A DNA stretch of 36,537 nt from Roseomonas sp. (GCA_028288745.1 JAQGHX010000208.1:1-36537); one strand, 5' to 3'; shown: positions 7,424 to 16,811, counted from the first letter of the stretch. Numbers and translations: made by a program. Notes: generated from the sequence alone by a model not told the origin.

Positions 7424-7744
7424 TCAGCCGGCATTCCGCGCGCAGCGCGATGCCCAGCGGACCTGCCCGATCACGGCCGCCGCCATCAGCACCAACTGCC
7501 GGTAGTCACGCGCCAGCGCACCAAGCCAGCGCCCGCGGGCCACCGTGCCGATTTCCGGCAGGTGCCGCAGCGCCCGCTGTGTGGTGCTGGTGCCCATCGC
7601 GCAGAGCAGCACGAAGGCCGACCGCCAACCCAGCCATTACGACAGAAAGGTGCCGGCCAGCGGCGCCGCTCCCGGCCCGACCGAGGTCACGAAGTTGAGC
7701 AGGGCGAGGCGCGAGGCCGCCGTGTCGCGCATGATGGCGCGGGA
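7424..7744 (-). pseudogene. Decayed Bcr/CflA-type MFS transporter fragment
   Basis: The minus-strand frame reads AIMRDTAASRLALLNFV, then VGPGAAPLAGTFLS, a TAA stop (7639-7637), and resumes as WLGWRSAFVLLCAMG, LRHLPEIG and LVLMAAAVIGQV up to a TGA at 7424. The order (I-RD, then GP-AP-AG, then WLGWR-AF, then a LPE-like stretch) matches the middle of Bcr/CflA MFS proteins, including the intact one at 4258-5502. The N-terminal and C-terminal halves are missing (an in-frame stop lies upstream at about 7746), so this is a remnant of about 105 codons with an internal nonsense codon. No function is expected. Confidence 0.7.
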
Positions 7745-7820
7745 GTGTCAGTCATGCGGATGACTATTCTGTACTCCGCCCGGCCCGTTATCTGCGACGC
7801 ACCGGCGTTTTGGCGCGAAG

Positions 7821-7850
7821 GGTGCAACCGTTATGGAATCTGGTTGCACC
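7821..7850. promoter_or_regulatory. Putative PutA operator (GTTGCA inverted repeat)
   Basis: A perfect 9-bp inverted repeat, GGTGCAACC (7821-7829) and GGTTGCACC (7842-7850), separated by 12 bp. Each arm contains the hexamer GTTGCA (one per strand), the core known to be bound by the ribbon-helix-helix domain of Escherichia coli PutA. Arm centres are 21 bp apart, about two helical turns, so two PutA dimers could bind the same face. It ends 51 bp before the putA ATG. TTGCAC within the right arm could also serve as a -35 element, which would explain repression. Confidence 0.72.
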
Positions 7851-7901
7851 TTGCGCCGCTCGTGATTGATACCTGCCAGGTAACCCGAGCGGAATCGAGC
7901 C

Positions 7902-10900
7902 ATGGCCAGCACCACGATCGGCGTCAAAGTGGATGACGGCCTGCGCGCGCGGATCAGGGATGCGGCGGACGCGCAGGGCCGCACGCCGCATGGCCTGGTC
8001 AAGCAGGCCATCCTCACGGCGCTCGATGCGGGGCCGGCCCCGGGCGCGCCGGGTGATGCGCCGGTACCTTTCCTGGATTTCGCGCGGTCGGTCCGGCCGC
8101 AGACGGTGCTGCGCGCGGCCATCGCCGCCGCCTACCGCCGGCCGGAGGAGGAATGCCTTCCGCTGCTGGCCTCGGAGGCGAGGCTGCGGCCGGATGTCGC
8201 GTCGGCCGCCCGGCAACTGGCCGTGCGGCTGGTCACCGCGCTGCGCGCCAAGCCGCGCCGGGGCGGGGTGGAGGGGCTGGTGCAGGAATATGCCCTGTCC
8301 AGCCAGGAAGGCGTCGCGCTGATGTGCCTGGCGGAAGCGCTGCTGCGCATCCCCGACCGCGCCACGCGCGATGCGCTGATCCGTGACAAGATCAGCCATG
8401 GCGACTGGCGCTCGCATCTCGGCCATTCGCCCTCGCTGTTCGTCAATGCGGCCACTTGGGGGCTGGTGCTGACCGGCCGGCTGACCTCCACCAGCAGCGA
8501 GGCCGGCCTGTCCGGCGCCCTGACCCGGTTGATCGGGCGGGGCGGGGAGCCGGTGATCCGCCGGGGCGTGGACATGGCCATGCGCATGATGGGCGAGCAG
8601 TTCGTCACCGGCCAGACCATCGCCGAGGCGCTGGCCAACAGCCGCCCGCTGGAGGCCAAGGGCTTCCGCTATTCCTACGACATGCTGGGCGAGGCCGCGA
8701 CCACCGCCGCCGACGCCGCGCGCTACCACGCCGATTATGAACAGGCGATCCATGCGATCGGGCAGGCCTCGGGCGGGCGCGGCATCCACGAAGGCCCTGG
8801 CATTTCCATCAAACTCTCCGCGCTGCACCCACGCTACACGCGCGCGCAGCGTGGGCGGGTGATGGCCGAGCTGCTGCCCCGCGTGACCGCCCTGGCCCTG
8901 CTGGCGCGGCGCTACGATATCGGCCTGAACATCGATGCCGAGGAAGCCGACCGGCTGGACCTCTCGCTGGACCTGCTGGAGGCGCTCTGCCTGGACCCCG
9001 CGCTGGCGGGGTGGCACGGCATCGGCTTCGTCGTGCAGGCCTATCAGAAGCGCGCGCCCTTCGTGCTGGACTGGATCATCGGCCTGGCGCGGCGCAGCGG
9101 TCACCGCATCATGCTGCGGCTGGTCAAGGGCGCTTACTGGGACAGCGAGATCAAGCGCGCGCAGCAGGACGGGCTGGAGGGTTTCCCGGTCTTCACCCGC
9201 AAGCCGTATACCGACATTTCCTACATCGCCTGCGCCCGCCGCTTGCTGGCGGCGCCGGATGCCGTCTTCCCGCAATTCGCCACACATAACGCGCGCACCC
9301 TGGCCACCATCCACGCCATGGCCGGGCAGAACTTCCATCCCGGGCAGTACGAGTTCCAGTGCCTGCACGGCATGGGCGAGCCGCTTTACGAAGAGGTCGT
9401 GGGCCCTGCGAAGCTGGACCGCCCCTGCCGCATCTATGCGCCCGTCGGCACGCATGAGACGCTGCTGGCGTATCTGGTGCGGCGGCTGCTGGAGAACGGG
9501 GCGAATACCTCCTTCGTCCATCGCATCAACGATGCCGCGGTGCCCGTGGCGATGCTGGCCGCCGACCCGCTGGAGGAATTCGCCGCCACCGAGCCGCCCG
9601 GCGCGCCGCACCCCCGCATCGCCCTGCCGCGCGCGATGTTCGGGCTGGAGCGGTTGAACGCCGCCGGGCTGGACCTTTCGAACGAGCAGCGGCTGGCCTC
9701 CCTCTCGGCCGCCCTGCTGGCCGGCGCCGCGCCCCTGGGCGATGGCGAGGGGCGCGAAATCCGCAACCCCGCCGACCATCGCGACCTGGTGGGCCATGTG
9801 CGCGATGCCATGCCGGCGGATGTGGACGCGGCGCTGGCCCGTGCCCTGCACGCCGCCCCCGCCTGGCAGTCCACGCCCCCCGCCGCCCGCGCCGCCTGCC
9901 TGGAGCGCGCGGCCGGGCTGATGGAGGAGCGGATGCCCGCGCTGCTCGGCCCCATCGTGCGGGAAGCCGGCAAGTCCATCCCCAACGCCATCGCCGAGGT
10001 GCGGGAGGCGGTGGATTTCCTGCGCTACTACGCCGCCCGCATCCGCGAGGGATTCGCCAACGACACGCACCGGCCGCTCGGGCCCGTCGCCTGCATCAGC
10101 CCATGGAACTTCCCGCTGGCCATCTTCACCGGGCAGGTGGCGGCGGCGCTGGCGGCGGGCAACACGGTGCTGGCGAAGCCGGCGGAGGAGACGCCGCTGG
10201 TGGCCGGCCTCGCCGTGCGGCTGCTGCACGAGGCCGGCGTGCCGGAAGGCGCCCTGCAATACCTGCCGGGCGATGGCGCGGTGGGAGCCGCGCTGGTGGC
10301 GGATGCGCGTGTCCGGGGCGTACTGTTCACCGGCTCCACCGATGTCGCGCGGCTGATCCAGCGGGAACTGGCGCGGCGCCTCAGCGCCCACGGCCAGCCG
10401 GTGCCGCTGATCGCCGAGACCGGCGGCCAGAATGCCCTGGTGGTGGACAGTTCGGCACTGGCCGAGCAGGTGGTGGGCGACGTGCTGGCCTCGGCCTTCG
10501 ACAGTGCCGGGCAGCGCTGTTCCGCCCTGCGCGTGCTCTGCCTGCAGCAGGACGTGGCCGACCGGGTGCTGACCATGCTGAAGGGTGCCATGGCGGAGCT
10601 GGCGGTGGGCGACCCCACGCGCCTGTCCACCGATATCGGCCCGGTGATCAGCGACGCGGCCCGCGAGGGCCTGGAGGCGCATATCGCCGCCATGCGGGCG
10701 GGGGGCTGTGCCGTGCACGCCGCGCCCCTGCCCGGGACCTGCCGCCACGGCACCTTCGTGGCGCCCACGCTGGTCGAGATCGACAGCCTGGACCAACTGG
10801 AGCGCGAGGTCTTCGGCCCCGTCCTGCATGTGCTGCGCTTCCGGCGCGACGAACTGGATTCGCTGGTGCGGGCCATCAACGCCACCGGCTATGGCCTGAC

Positions 10901-11690
10901 CTTTGGCGTGCATTCCCGCATCGACGAGACCATCGCGCGGCTCTGCCAGCGGGTGGAGGCCGGCAACCTCTACGTTAACCGCAACCTCGTCGGCGCCGTG
11001 GTGGGGGTGCAGCCCTTCGGCGGGCACGGGCTGTCCGGCACCGGGCCGAAGGCGGGCGGGCCGCTCTACCTGCGCCGCCTGCTCGCCGCCTGCCCGGCCG
11101 AGCCGCCGCTGCCACCGGCCGGGGCACCCGCCGCGCCGCTGCTGCTCTGGCGCGACTGGCTGGCCGGCCGGGGCATGGCGGAGGCGGCAGCGCGGTGCGA
11201 CCGGCTGGGCGCCGTCTCCCGCCTTGGCCTGCGGCTGGACCTGCCGGGGCCGGTGGGCGAGACCAATATCTACGCGCTGCATCCGCGCGGCCGGGTGCTG
11301 TGCCTGCCGGCCACGGAATTCGGGCTGGCCCTGCAACTGGGCGCCGCGCTGGCCACCGGAAACACGGCCGCGATCCACGCCGCCGGCCCGCTGCGGCCGA
11401 TGCTGGCGGAACTGCCCAAGGCGCTGCGGGCGCATGTGACCCTGCTGGAAGCGCCGGATGCCGCCGGCTGCCAGGCGGTGCTGTTCGAGGGCGACAGCGA
11501 TGCGCTGCTGGCGCTGGGCCAGCAGGTGGCGGCCCTGCCGGGCCCGATCGTACCGGTGTTCGGCGCGGATACCGGCAGCCTGCGGGACGGCGCGCGCGAC
11601 TACCCGCTGGACCTGCTGCTGCTGGAGCGCAGCATTAGTACCAACACCGCCGCCGCCGGCGGCAATGCCAGCCTGATGAGCATCGGCTGA
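7902..11690 (+). CDS. putA: Trifunctional PutA: regulator, proline dehydrogenase, glutamate semialdehyde dehydrogenase
   Basis: A 1262-residue enzyme that oxidises proline to glutamate with FAD then NAD and also acts as a put repressor. Residues 1-45 are a ribbon-helix-helix DNA-binding domain, TTIGVKVDD with Lys9 as in E. coli PutA. The proline dehydrogenase barrel lies at about 190-500, with ISIKLSALHPRY, LNIDAEEADRL, LRLVKGAYWD, FATHNART, FQCLHGMGE and YAPVGTHETLLAYLVRR. The aldehyde dehydrogenase domain lies at about 560-1050, with ISPWNFPLAIF, FTGSTDVA, ETGGQN and catalytic Cys873 in GQRCSALR. A C-terminal ALDH-like domain follows to 1262, as in long PutAs. No putP transporter is adjacent. 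Autoregulation is suggested by the inverted repeat at 7821-7850. It converges on the DUF2272 lipoprotein gene with 12 nt between them. Confidence 0.97.
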   Translation: MASTTIGVKVDDGLRARIRDAADAQGRTPHGLVKQAILTALDAGPAPGAPGDAPVPFLDFARSVRPQTVLRAAIAAAYRRPEEECLPLLASEARLRPDVASAARQLAVRLVTALRAKPRRGGVEGLVQEYALSSQEGVALMCLAEALLRIPDRATRDALIRDKISHGDWRSHLGHSPSLFVNAATWGLVLTGRLTSTSSEAGLSGALTRLIGRGGEPVIRRGVDMAMRMMGEQFVTGQTIAEALANSRPLEAKGFRYSYDMLGEAATTAADAARYHADYEQAIHAIGQASGGRGIHEGPGISIKLSALHPRYTRAQRGRVMAELLPRVTALALLARRYDIGLNIDAEEADRLDLSLDLLEALCLDPALAGWHGIGFVVQAYQKRAPFVLDWIIGLARRSGHRIMLRLVKGAYWDSEIKRAQQDGLEGFPVFTRKPYTDISYIACARRLLAAPDAVFPQFATHNARTLATIHAMAGQNFHPGQYEFQCLHGMGEPLYEEVVGPAKLDRPCRIYAPVGTHETLLAYLVRRLLENGANTSFVHRINDAAVPVAMLAADPLEEFAATEPPGAPHPRIALPRAMFGLERLNAAGLDLSNEQRLASLSAALLAGAAPLGDGEGREIRNPADHRDLVGHVRDAMPADVDAALARALHAAPAWQSTPPAARAACLERAAGLMEERMPALLGPIVREAGKSIPNAIAEVREAVDFLRYYAARIREGFANDTHRPLGPVACISPWNFPLAIFTGQVAAALAAGNTVLAKPAEETPLVAGLAVRLLHEAGVPEGALQYLPGDGAVGAALVADARVRGVLFTGSTDVARLIQRELARRLSAHGQPVPLIAETGGQNALVVDSSALAEQVVGDVLASAFDSAGQRCSALRVLCLQQDVADRVLTMLKGAMAELAVGDPTRLSTDIGPVISDAAREGLEAHIAAMRAGGCAVHAAPLPGTCRHGTFVAPTLVEIDSLDQLEREVFGPVLHVLRFRRDELDSLVRAINATGYGLTFGVHSRIDETIARLCQRVEAGNLYVNRNLVGAVVGVQPFGGHGLSGTGPKAGGPLYLRRLLAACPAEPPLPPAGAPAAPLLLWRDWLAGRGMAEAAARCDRLGAVSRLGLRLDLPGPVGETNIYALHPRGRVLCLPATEFGLALQLGAALATGNTAAIHAAGPLRPMLAELPKALRAHVTLLEAPDAAGCQAVLFEGDSDALLALGQQVAALPGPIVPVFGADTGSLRDGARDYPLDLLLLERSISTNTAAAGGNASLMSIG

Positions 11691-11702
11691 GCGCAGCCGG
11701 GA

Positions 11703-12542
11703 TCAGGGCGCCTCGTCCAGCCGGTTCTCGAACACCACGAAGAAGGGCGGCTTGTCGGGCGGCGGCGGCAGCGCCCGGCCACCGCTATCGGCGGGGAAGC
11801 GGCGCAGCACCACCGCGTCCAGCACGTTGCCGCCGACCGCCTGCACCAGCCCGCCGCCCGCGGCCACCACCACGTCGCAATGCATCGGGCGGAACTCGCC
11901 CATCTCGGCCATGCGGTCCTGCCAGTGGTAGAGCGGCGAGAATGAGCGGTCGGCGCAGATCATGTCGCCGGGGCGGGGCGCGTATTCGGAGGGGGCGTGC
12001 GGGCGGAAGGCCGCGCCCTCCGGGTTGCCGGCGGCGGCCGAGAGCAGCGCGTCGATATAGATGGAATGCGCCGCGGCCGGCGGGAAGACAAAGCCCGGCA
12101 CGCCGGCCCTGCCCATGACCGAGCTGATGAAGGCCGCCGACCAGGCGGGATAGGCCCAGAGCGAGATGGAGGGCAGGGCCGGGGGCGGCGCGCCCTCCGG
12201 CAGCATTTCCGTCAGGCCGGCCAGCAGCGCGTCATGCGTATCCTGATGGCGGCGGATGACGGCGGGACCCTCGGGAACCGCGTCCCAGTAGGACAGTACC
12301 CGGCTGTAATTCTCGGGCGCGGCCGGGACAGGCAGCGCCTCGGGCCAGCCATCGGCGGTCAGGCGGCCCCAGGCATCCCATTCCACCAGGGCCGCGCGCG
12401 CGAGCCGGCCCCGCATGCCGGCGGAAGGCACGGCTTCCGGGACCGGCGGGGGCGGGGGTAGCGTGGCGCATCCCGCCAGGGCCACGATTCCCGCCATCGC
12501 CAGGGTCAGTCCCGGCCGCATCCATGCCCGCATTCCGTCCAC
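11703..12542 (-). CDS. DUF2272-type lipoprotein
   Basis: A 279-residue predicted lipoprotein. A hydrophobic signal segment ends in the lipobox ALAGC with Cys25, followed by a proline-rich stretch (LPPPPPVPEAVP). The mature part has EWDAWG, SLWAYPAWSAAFISSVMGRAG, a PAAAHSIYID stretch and YAPRPGDMIC, which I recognise as the DUF2272 family. Conserved His, Cys and Asp residues hint at a hydrolase-like fold, but no reaction is established. Cys25 directs it to the envelope. It lies 52 nt downstream of the Kef-type antiporter on the same strand and may be cotranscribed with it. Confidence 0.75.
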   Translation of the reverse strand: MDGMRAWMRPGLTLAMAGIVALAGCATLPPPPPVPEAVPSAGMRGRLARAALVEWDAWGRLTADGWPEALPVPAAPENYSRVLSYWDAVPEGPAVIRRHQDTHDALLAGLTEMLPEGAPPPALPSISLWAYPAWSAAFISSVMGRAGVPGFVFPPAAAHSIYIDALLSAAAGNPEGAAFRPHAPSEYAPRPGDMICADRSFSPLYHWQDRMAEMGEFRPMHCDVVVAAGGGLVQAVGGNVLDAVVLRRFPADSGGRALPPPPDKPPFFVVFENRLDEAP

Positions 12543-12594
12543 TCCATGCCAGTCGCCGGAGCTTCAACGCGGCAGGAGGCCGCCGGTCACACGG

Positions 12595-14460
12595 TCATAC
12601 GGAATGACCGTCCAGCCGCGCTTCCTCGCCCTGGGCGGCGTCACGGATGACGGCGATGGTCTCCTCGGTCAGCGCCTGGCCCTGGCGGCGCGGGCGGGTC
12701 AGGGGCGTTGGCGTCATGCGGTTGCCATGGATCAGCGCGATGGCGGCCTGCCGCTCGCCCAGCCCCTCCAGTTCCAGCCGCGCGTTCTCGCGGCGGCGGA
12801 CATCGGCCTCCAGCTCGGCCACGGCATCCTCCTCCACTCCCAGTTGCCGTAGCGCGGCGGTGCTGAAGGCGAAGGCGGATTCCAGCGTCTCGCGCATCTG
12901 GTAGTCCACGCCCGCGCGGATCAGTTCCAGCGCGTGGGGGCGGTCATAGGCGCGGGCCAGCACCGGGGTGAAGGGAAAGGCCTCCTTCACCAGCGCCACG
13001 ATCTCCGTCGCGCTCTCGGGGCGGTCGACACAGACCAGGATGGCGCGGGCCTCCCCGGCCCCGCTGGCGCGCAGCACGTCCAGCCGCCGGCCGTCGCCGT
13101 AATAGACCTTGAAGCCGAAGCCGGCGGCGGCCTGGATCATCTCGGTATCGGTCTCGATGATGGTGATGTCGATGCCGCGCGCCAGCAGCGCCTGGCTGGC
13201 GACCTGCCCGAAGCGGCCGAAGCCGACCATCAGCAGGTGGCCACTGACCTCGCCGATGCTGCCGGCATCCTCCACCCCGTCCATGTCCGGCGCGTCGGGT
13301 GCGCGGGGCAGCAGGCGCAGCGCCATCACCATCAGCGGCGTCAGCGCCATGGACAGTACCACGATGGCCGTCAGCACCGCGTTCAGCCGCGGCTCGAACA
13401 GCCCGGCGGCGGCGGCGGCGGCGTAGAGCACGAAGGCGAATTCACCGCCCTGGCCCATCAGTGCCGCACGATGCAGCGCCTCCCGCGTGCCGGCGCAGGT
13501 GAGGCGCGCGACGGCGAAGATACCGATGGACTTCACCAGCATCATCGCCACCACGCCGGCCAGGATCATCGGCCAGTCCCGCCCGACCAGGGCCACGTCC
13601 AGCGACATGCCGACGCCCATGAAGAACAGGCCGAGCAGGATGCCGCGGAAGGGCTCGATATCGGCCTCCAGCTGGCGGCGGAAGGTACTCTCCGAGAGCA
13701 TCACCCCCGCCGCGAAGGCGCCCATGGCCATGGAGAGCCCCGCCGCCTGCATGGCCAGCGCCGCGCCCAGCACCACCAGCAGGGCGGCAGCCGTCATGAC
13801 CTCCCGCGCATGGGATTTCGCGAGCAGGTTGAAGACCGGCGTCAGCAGCCAGCGGCTGATGGCGACCAAGCCGATGATGGCCGCCAGCGCGATGCCGACC
13901 GTCAGCCAGCGCGAGGCCGAGCCGCCGCCTGTGACCGCCGGCGCCAGCAGCGCCACCACTGCCAGCAGCGGCACGATGGCGAGGTCTTCCAGCAGCAGGA
14001 TGGAGACGATGCGCTGGCCCGCGAGGGTACTGGTCTCCCCGCGTTCGCCCATGATCTGCATGACGATGGCGGTGGAGGAAAGCACGAAGCCCATGGCGCC
14101 GATGAAGGCGACAGGCACGCTGTACCCCGCGGCCCAGCCGAGCGCGGTGAGCAGCCCGCCGCAGACCGCCACCTGCGTAATGCCGGAGCCAAAGATATCC
14201 CGCCGCAGGCCCCAGAGCCGGCTGGGCTGCATCTCCAGCCCGATGACGAACAGGAACATGACGACGCCGAGTTCCGCCACATGCAGCACCGCCTGCGCGT
14301 CGCCGAAGAAGCCGAGGCCGAAGGGGCCGATGACCAGCCCAGCCGCCAGGTAGCCCAGCACGGAGCCCAGCCCCAGCCGCCGGAACAGTGGCACCGCCAC
14401 CACACCGGCGGCCAGCACCACTACAACGCGCATCAGATCGTTGCCCTGCCCGGCCTCCAT
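12595..14460 (-). CDS. Kef-type K+/H+ antiporter (CPA2) with TrkA-N domain
   Basis: A 621-residue member of the monovalent cation:proton antiporter-2 family. Residues 1 to about 390 form about 12 membrane segments, with LGSVLGYLAAGLVIGPFGLG, VVMFLFVIGLEMQPSRLW, FVLSSTAIVMQIM and FFMGVGMSLD. The cytosolic TrkA-N (RCK) Rossmann domain begins at about residue 420, with GFGRFGQVASQALL and YYGDGRRLDVLRASGA. A charged C-terminal tail follows. KefB/KefC proteins lose potassium in exchange for protons under electrophile stress and need a KefF/KefG partner, which is not present here. The start at 14460 is preceded by a purine-rich stretch; the frame upstream of it lacks homology and overlaps the divergent AsmA gene. 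Kef-type is more secure than a specific KefB or KefC name. Confidence 0.9.
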   Translation of the reverse strand: MEAGQGNDLMRVVVVLAAGVVAVPLFRRLGLGSVLGYLAAGLVIGPFGLGFFGDAQAVLHVAELGVVMFLFVIGLEMQPSRLWGLRRDIFGSGITQVAVCGGLLTALGWAAGYSVPVAFIGAMGFVLSSTAIVMQIMGERGETSTLAGQRIVSILLLEDLAIVPLLAVVALLAPAVTGGGSASRWLTVGIALAAIIGLVAISRWLLTPVFNLLAKSHAREVMTAAALLVVLGAALAMQAAGLSMAMGAFAAGVMLSESTFRRQLEADIEPFRGILLGLFFMGVGMSLDVALVGRDWPMILAGVVAMMLVKSIGIFAVARLTCAGTREALHRAALMGQGGEFAFVLYAAAAAAGLFEPRLNAVLTAIVVLSMALTPLMVMALRLLPRAPDAPDMDGVEDAGSIGEVSGHLLMVGFGRFGQVASQALLARGIDITIIETDTEMIQAAAGFGFKVYYGDGRRLDVLRASGAGEARAILVCVDRPESATEIVALVKEAFPFTPVLARAYDRPHALELIRAGVDYQMRETLESAFAFSTAALRQLGVEEDAVAELEADVRRRENARLELEGLGERQAAIALIHGNRMTPTPLTRPRRQGQALTEETIAVIRDAAQGEEARLDGHSV

Positions 14461-14608
14461 ATCGTCGCCCCCGCCCTGGTGGTCCGGTCCAGCCGCAGGA
14501 TAACGGATCGTTGCGCCGCCGCCAGCCTGACCATGGCCTGAGCGTTGCCATGCAGGACAACCCTGGGCGGGTACGAAGCGTTCACCATACGGGGAACGGG
14601 AAGCGGAG

Positions 14609-16687
14609 ATGGCGATGCATCGCGGACGCAAATGGCTGCTGTGGCTGGGCATCCCCATCCTGGCCATCGCCCTGTTTCTGGCACTGTTCCGCTGGGACTG
14701 GCTGATCCCGTTCATTGAGCCGCGCGCTTCCGCCGCGCTGGGGCGCGAGGTGACGCTGGCGCATCTGCATGTGAAGCTGGGCCGCACCGTGGTGGTGACA
14801 GCCGACGACGTGGAGGTCGGCAACCCCGAGGGCTTCGCCGACCCCGTGCCCTTCGCGCATGTCGGCCGGCTGAGCGCCGCCGTGAATGCCTGGGACTGGT
14901 GGAAGGGCGCGCCGCTGACCCTGCCCTGGATCGAGGCCGACCGCCCGGTGCTGAACGTGCGCGCCATGCCCGACGGGCGCGCCAACTACCTGTTCGATAT
15001 GGGCGGCGACGCCTCCGGCGCGGACCAGCCCGCCGGAACCCAGCCGCAGATCGGCGTGCTGCGCATCCGCGAGGGCGAGGCCAAGGTGGTGCTGCCGCAA
15101 TTGCGCGCCGATTTCAAGGTGCGGGTCGCGACCGAGGAGAACGCGACGGAGCAGAACACGGCCGGAGATGCACCGGCGGATGGCGCGCCGGCCGATGCCA
15201 CCCAGACCGCCGCCGCTGCCCCGGAGCAATCCCCGAATGACATTCCCCTGCCGCCACCCCCGCCGCCGGGTGAGCAGAACGACACCTTCACCACCAAGAT
15301 TCTGCAAGGCGAGGCGACCAGGCTGGTGGCCAGCGCCGAGGGCACCTATGCCGGCCAGCCCATCACTGCCCGCATGGTGGGCGGGGCGCTGCTCTCGCTG
15401 CGTGACGCGGAAAAGCCCTGGCCGGTCCAGCTTCGCGTCGATAATGGCCCAACCAACGTGACGCTGGAAGGCACGCTGCGCGACCCGCTGCATTTCCAGG
15501 GCGCGGCGCTGACCCTGGTGCTGGCCGGCCCGGATATGGGCCTGCTGACGCCGCTGACCGGCGTGCCGATCCCGAAGACGCCGCGCTACCGCATCGCGGG
15601 TGCGCTGGACTATGCCGAGGGGCGGGTGCGGTTCGACGACATGAAGGGCAGCGTCGGCAGCAGCGATATCGCCGGCAGCGTGGCCGTGCAGCCACGCCAG
15701 CCCCGGCCGGACGTGACGGTCAACCTGACCTCCAACCGCGTGGACCTGGATGATCTGGCGGGTTTCATCGGCGCGGAGCCCGGCAATTCCGCTCCCGCCA
15801 AGCCCAGCGACCGCGTATTGCCCGACATGCCCATCAGCATACCGAAGCTGACCGCCGCCGACCTGCATGTGCAATACCGCGCCAAACAGATCCGGGGCGG
15901 CCGCACCATGCCGCTGGATAACCTGCGCGCCGAATTCGACATCGTGGACGGCGCCATCAACCTGCACCCGATCGGCTTCGGGGTCGGGCAGGGCAATATG
16001 CTATTCACCGGCACGCTGGCGCCTGCCAATGGCGGCGGGCTGCGGGCGGACGTGAAGGCGCAGTTCCAGCGCCTCGACATTTCCAAGCTGCTCGCGGCCG
16101 CCGGGTCGCGGGGCGGCGGCGCCCTGAACGGGCGGGCGGAACTGCGCTCGACCGGCGCCTCGGTCGCACAGTTGCTGGCGCGCGGTGACGGGCGGGTGAC
16201 GCTGACCACTTCGGGCGGTGACCTTTCCTCCCTGCTGGTCGATCTTTCTGGGCTGCGGCTGGCCAACGCCATCCTCTCCGCGCTTGGCCTGCCGGACCGC
16301 GCCAGCCTGGAATGCTTCATCGCCGACCTGGACCTGAAGCAGGGTACGCTGCAGACGCGCTCGGTGGTGATCGATACCTCAACGGCGATCATCGTGGGCG
16401 AAGGCAGCATGGACCTGGCGCGGGAGCAACTGGCCTATCGCCTGCGCACCCAGGCCCGGAACTTCACCGTGGGCGCGCTGTCCACCGACATCCGTATCAG
16501 TGGCAGCTTCCGCGACCCCAGCGTGCTGCCGGACCCGGTGGAACTCGGGGCCCGGGGCGGCGCCGCGGTGGGGCTCGCCTTCATCAATCCGCTGCTCGCC
16601 ATCCTGCCGACCATCCAGTTCGGCACGGACGAGGATAGCGGCTGCACCGCCCTGGCCGGGCGGGCGAGGAGCCAGCAACGGCGCTGA
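14609..16687 (+). CDS. AsmA-family envelope protein
   Basis: A 692-residue protein with an N-terminal membrane anchor (about residues 9-26, LLWLGIPILAIALFLAL) and a large periplasmic part. The N-terminal AsmA region has EPRASAALGREVTL and VEVGNPEGF. A low-complexity Ala/Pro linker at about 185-225 ends in a run of prolines. The C-terminal AsmA-like region has GRAELRSTGASVAQLL, GLRLANAILSALG and LVIDTS-like and YRLRTQARNF stretches. AsmA proteins belong to the wider group of bridge-like lipid transfer proteins and affect outer-membrane biogenesis; the role here is inferred from family. ATG 14615 is an equally good start, with GGAG 7 nt upstream. It is divergent from the Kef-type antiporter and convergent with tctC. 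Confidence 0.85.
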   Translation: MAMHRGRKWLLWLGIPILAIALFLALFRWDWLIPFIEPRASAALGREVTLAHLHVKLGRTVVVTADDVEVGNPEGFADPVPFAHVGRLSAAVNAWDWWKGAPLTLPWIEADRPVLNVRAMPDGRANYLFDMGGDASGADQPAGTQPQIGVLRIREGEAKVVLPQLRADFKVRVATEENATEQNTAGDAPADGAPADATQTAAAAPEQSPNDIPLPPPPPPGEQNDTFTTKILQGEATRLVASAEGTYAGQPITARMVGGALLSLRDAEKPWPVQLRVDNGPTNVTLEGTLRDPLHFQGAALTLVLAGPDMGLLTPLTGVPIPKTPRYRIAGALDYAEGRVRFDDMKGSVGSSDIAGSVAVQPRQPRPDVTVNLTSNRVDLDDLAGFIGAEPGNSAPAKPSDRVLPDMPISIPKLTAADLHVQYRAKQIRGGRTMPLDNLRAEFDIVDGAINLHPIGFGVGQGNMLFTGTLAPANGGGLRADVKAQFQRLDISKLLAAAGSRGGGALNGRAELRSTGASVAQLLARGDGRVTLTTSGGDLSSLLVDLSGLRLANAILSALGLPDRASLECFIADLDLKQGTLQTRSVVIDTSTAIIVGEGSMDLAREQLAYRLRTQARNFTVGALSTDIRISGSFRDPSVLPDPVELGARGGAAVGLAFINPLLAILPTIQFGTDEDSGCTALAGRARSQQRR

Positions 16688-16703
16688 CCCCCCTCCGCTT
16701 AGG

Positions 16704-16747
16704 GCGTGATCGCTTCAGGTGGAATCAGCGCAAAGCGTGAATCACGC
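16704..16747. repeat. REP-like hairpin between convergent genes
   Basis: GCGTGAT (16704-16710) pairs with ATCACGC (16741-16747), and adjacent CGCTT (16711-16715) pairs with AAGCG (16733-16737). This gives a 12-bp stem with a 3-nt bulge and a 17-nt loop. It lies 17 nt past the asmA stop and 65 nt before the tctC end. It could be a bidirectional terminator or one copy of an intergenic palindromic family; only one full copy is visible here. Confidence 0.5.
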
Positions 16748-16811
16748 GAAGTGACAACATGCGGGAGCGGGCGCAGTGAGCCCTGCGAACGGAACCTGCT
16801 CTATTGCGGCG

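Noticed and set aside
7325-7744. tRNA-Gly as attachment site of an integrated element
   Set aside because: I found no repeat of the tRNA 3' end, no integrase and no mobile genes; only one decayed transporter gene lies next to it.
7788-11435. A 1215-codon open frame antisense to putA
   Set aside because: It is Gln/Gly/His/Arg-rich with no family sequence, and it mirrors the strong codon bias of putA. Long antisense frames are expected opposite GC-rich genes.
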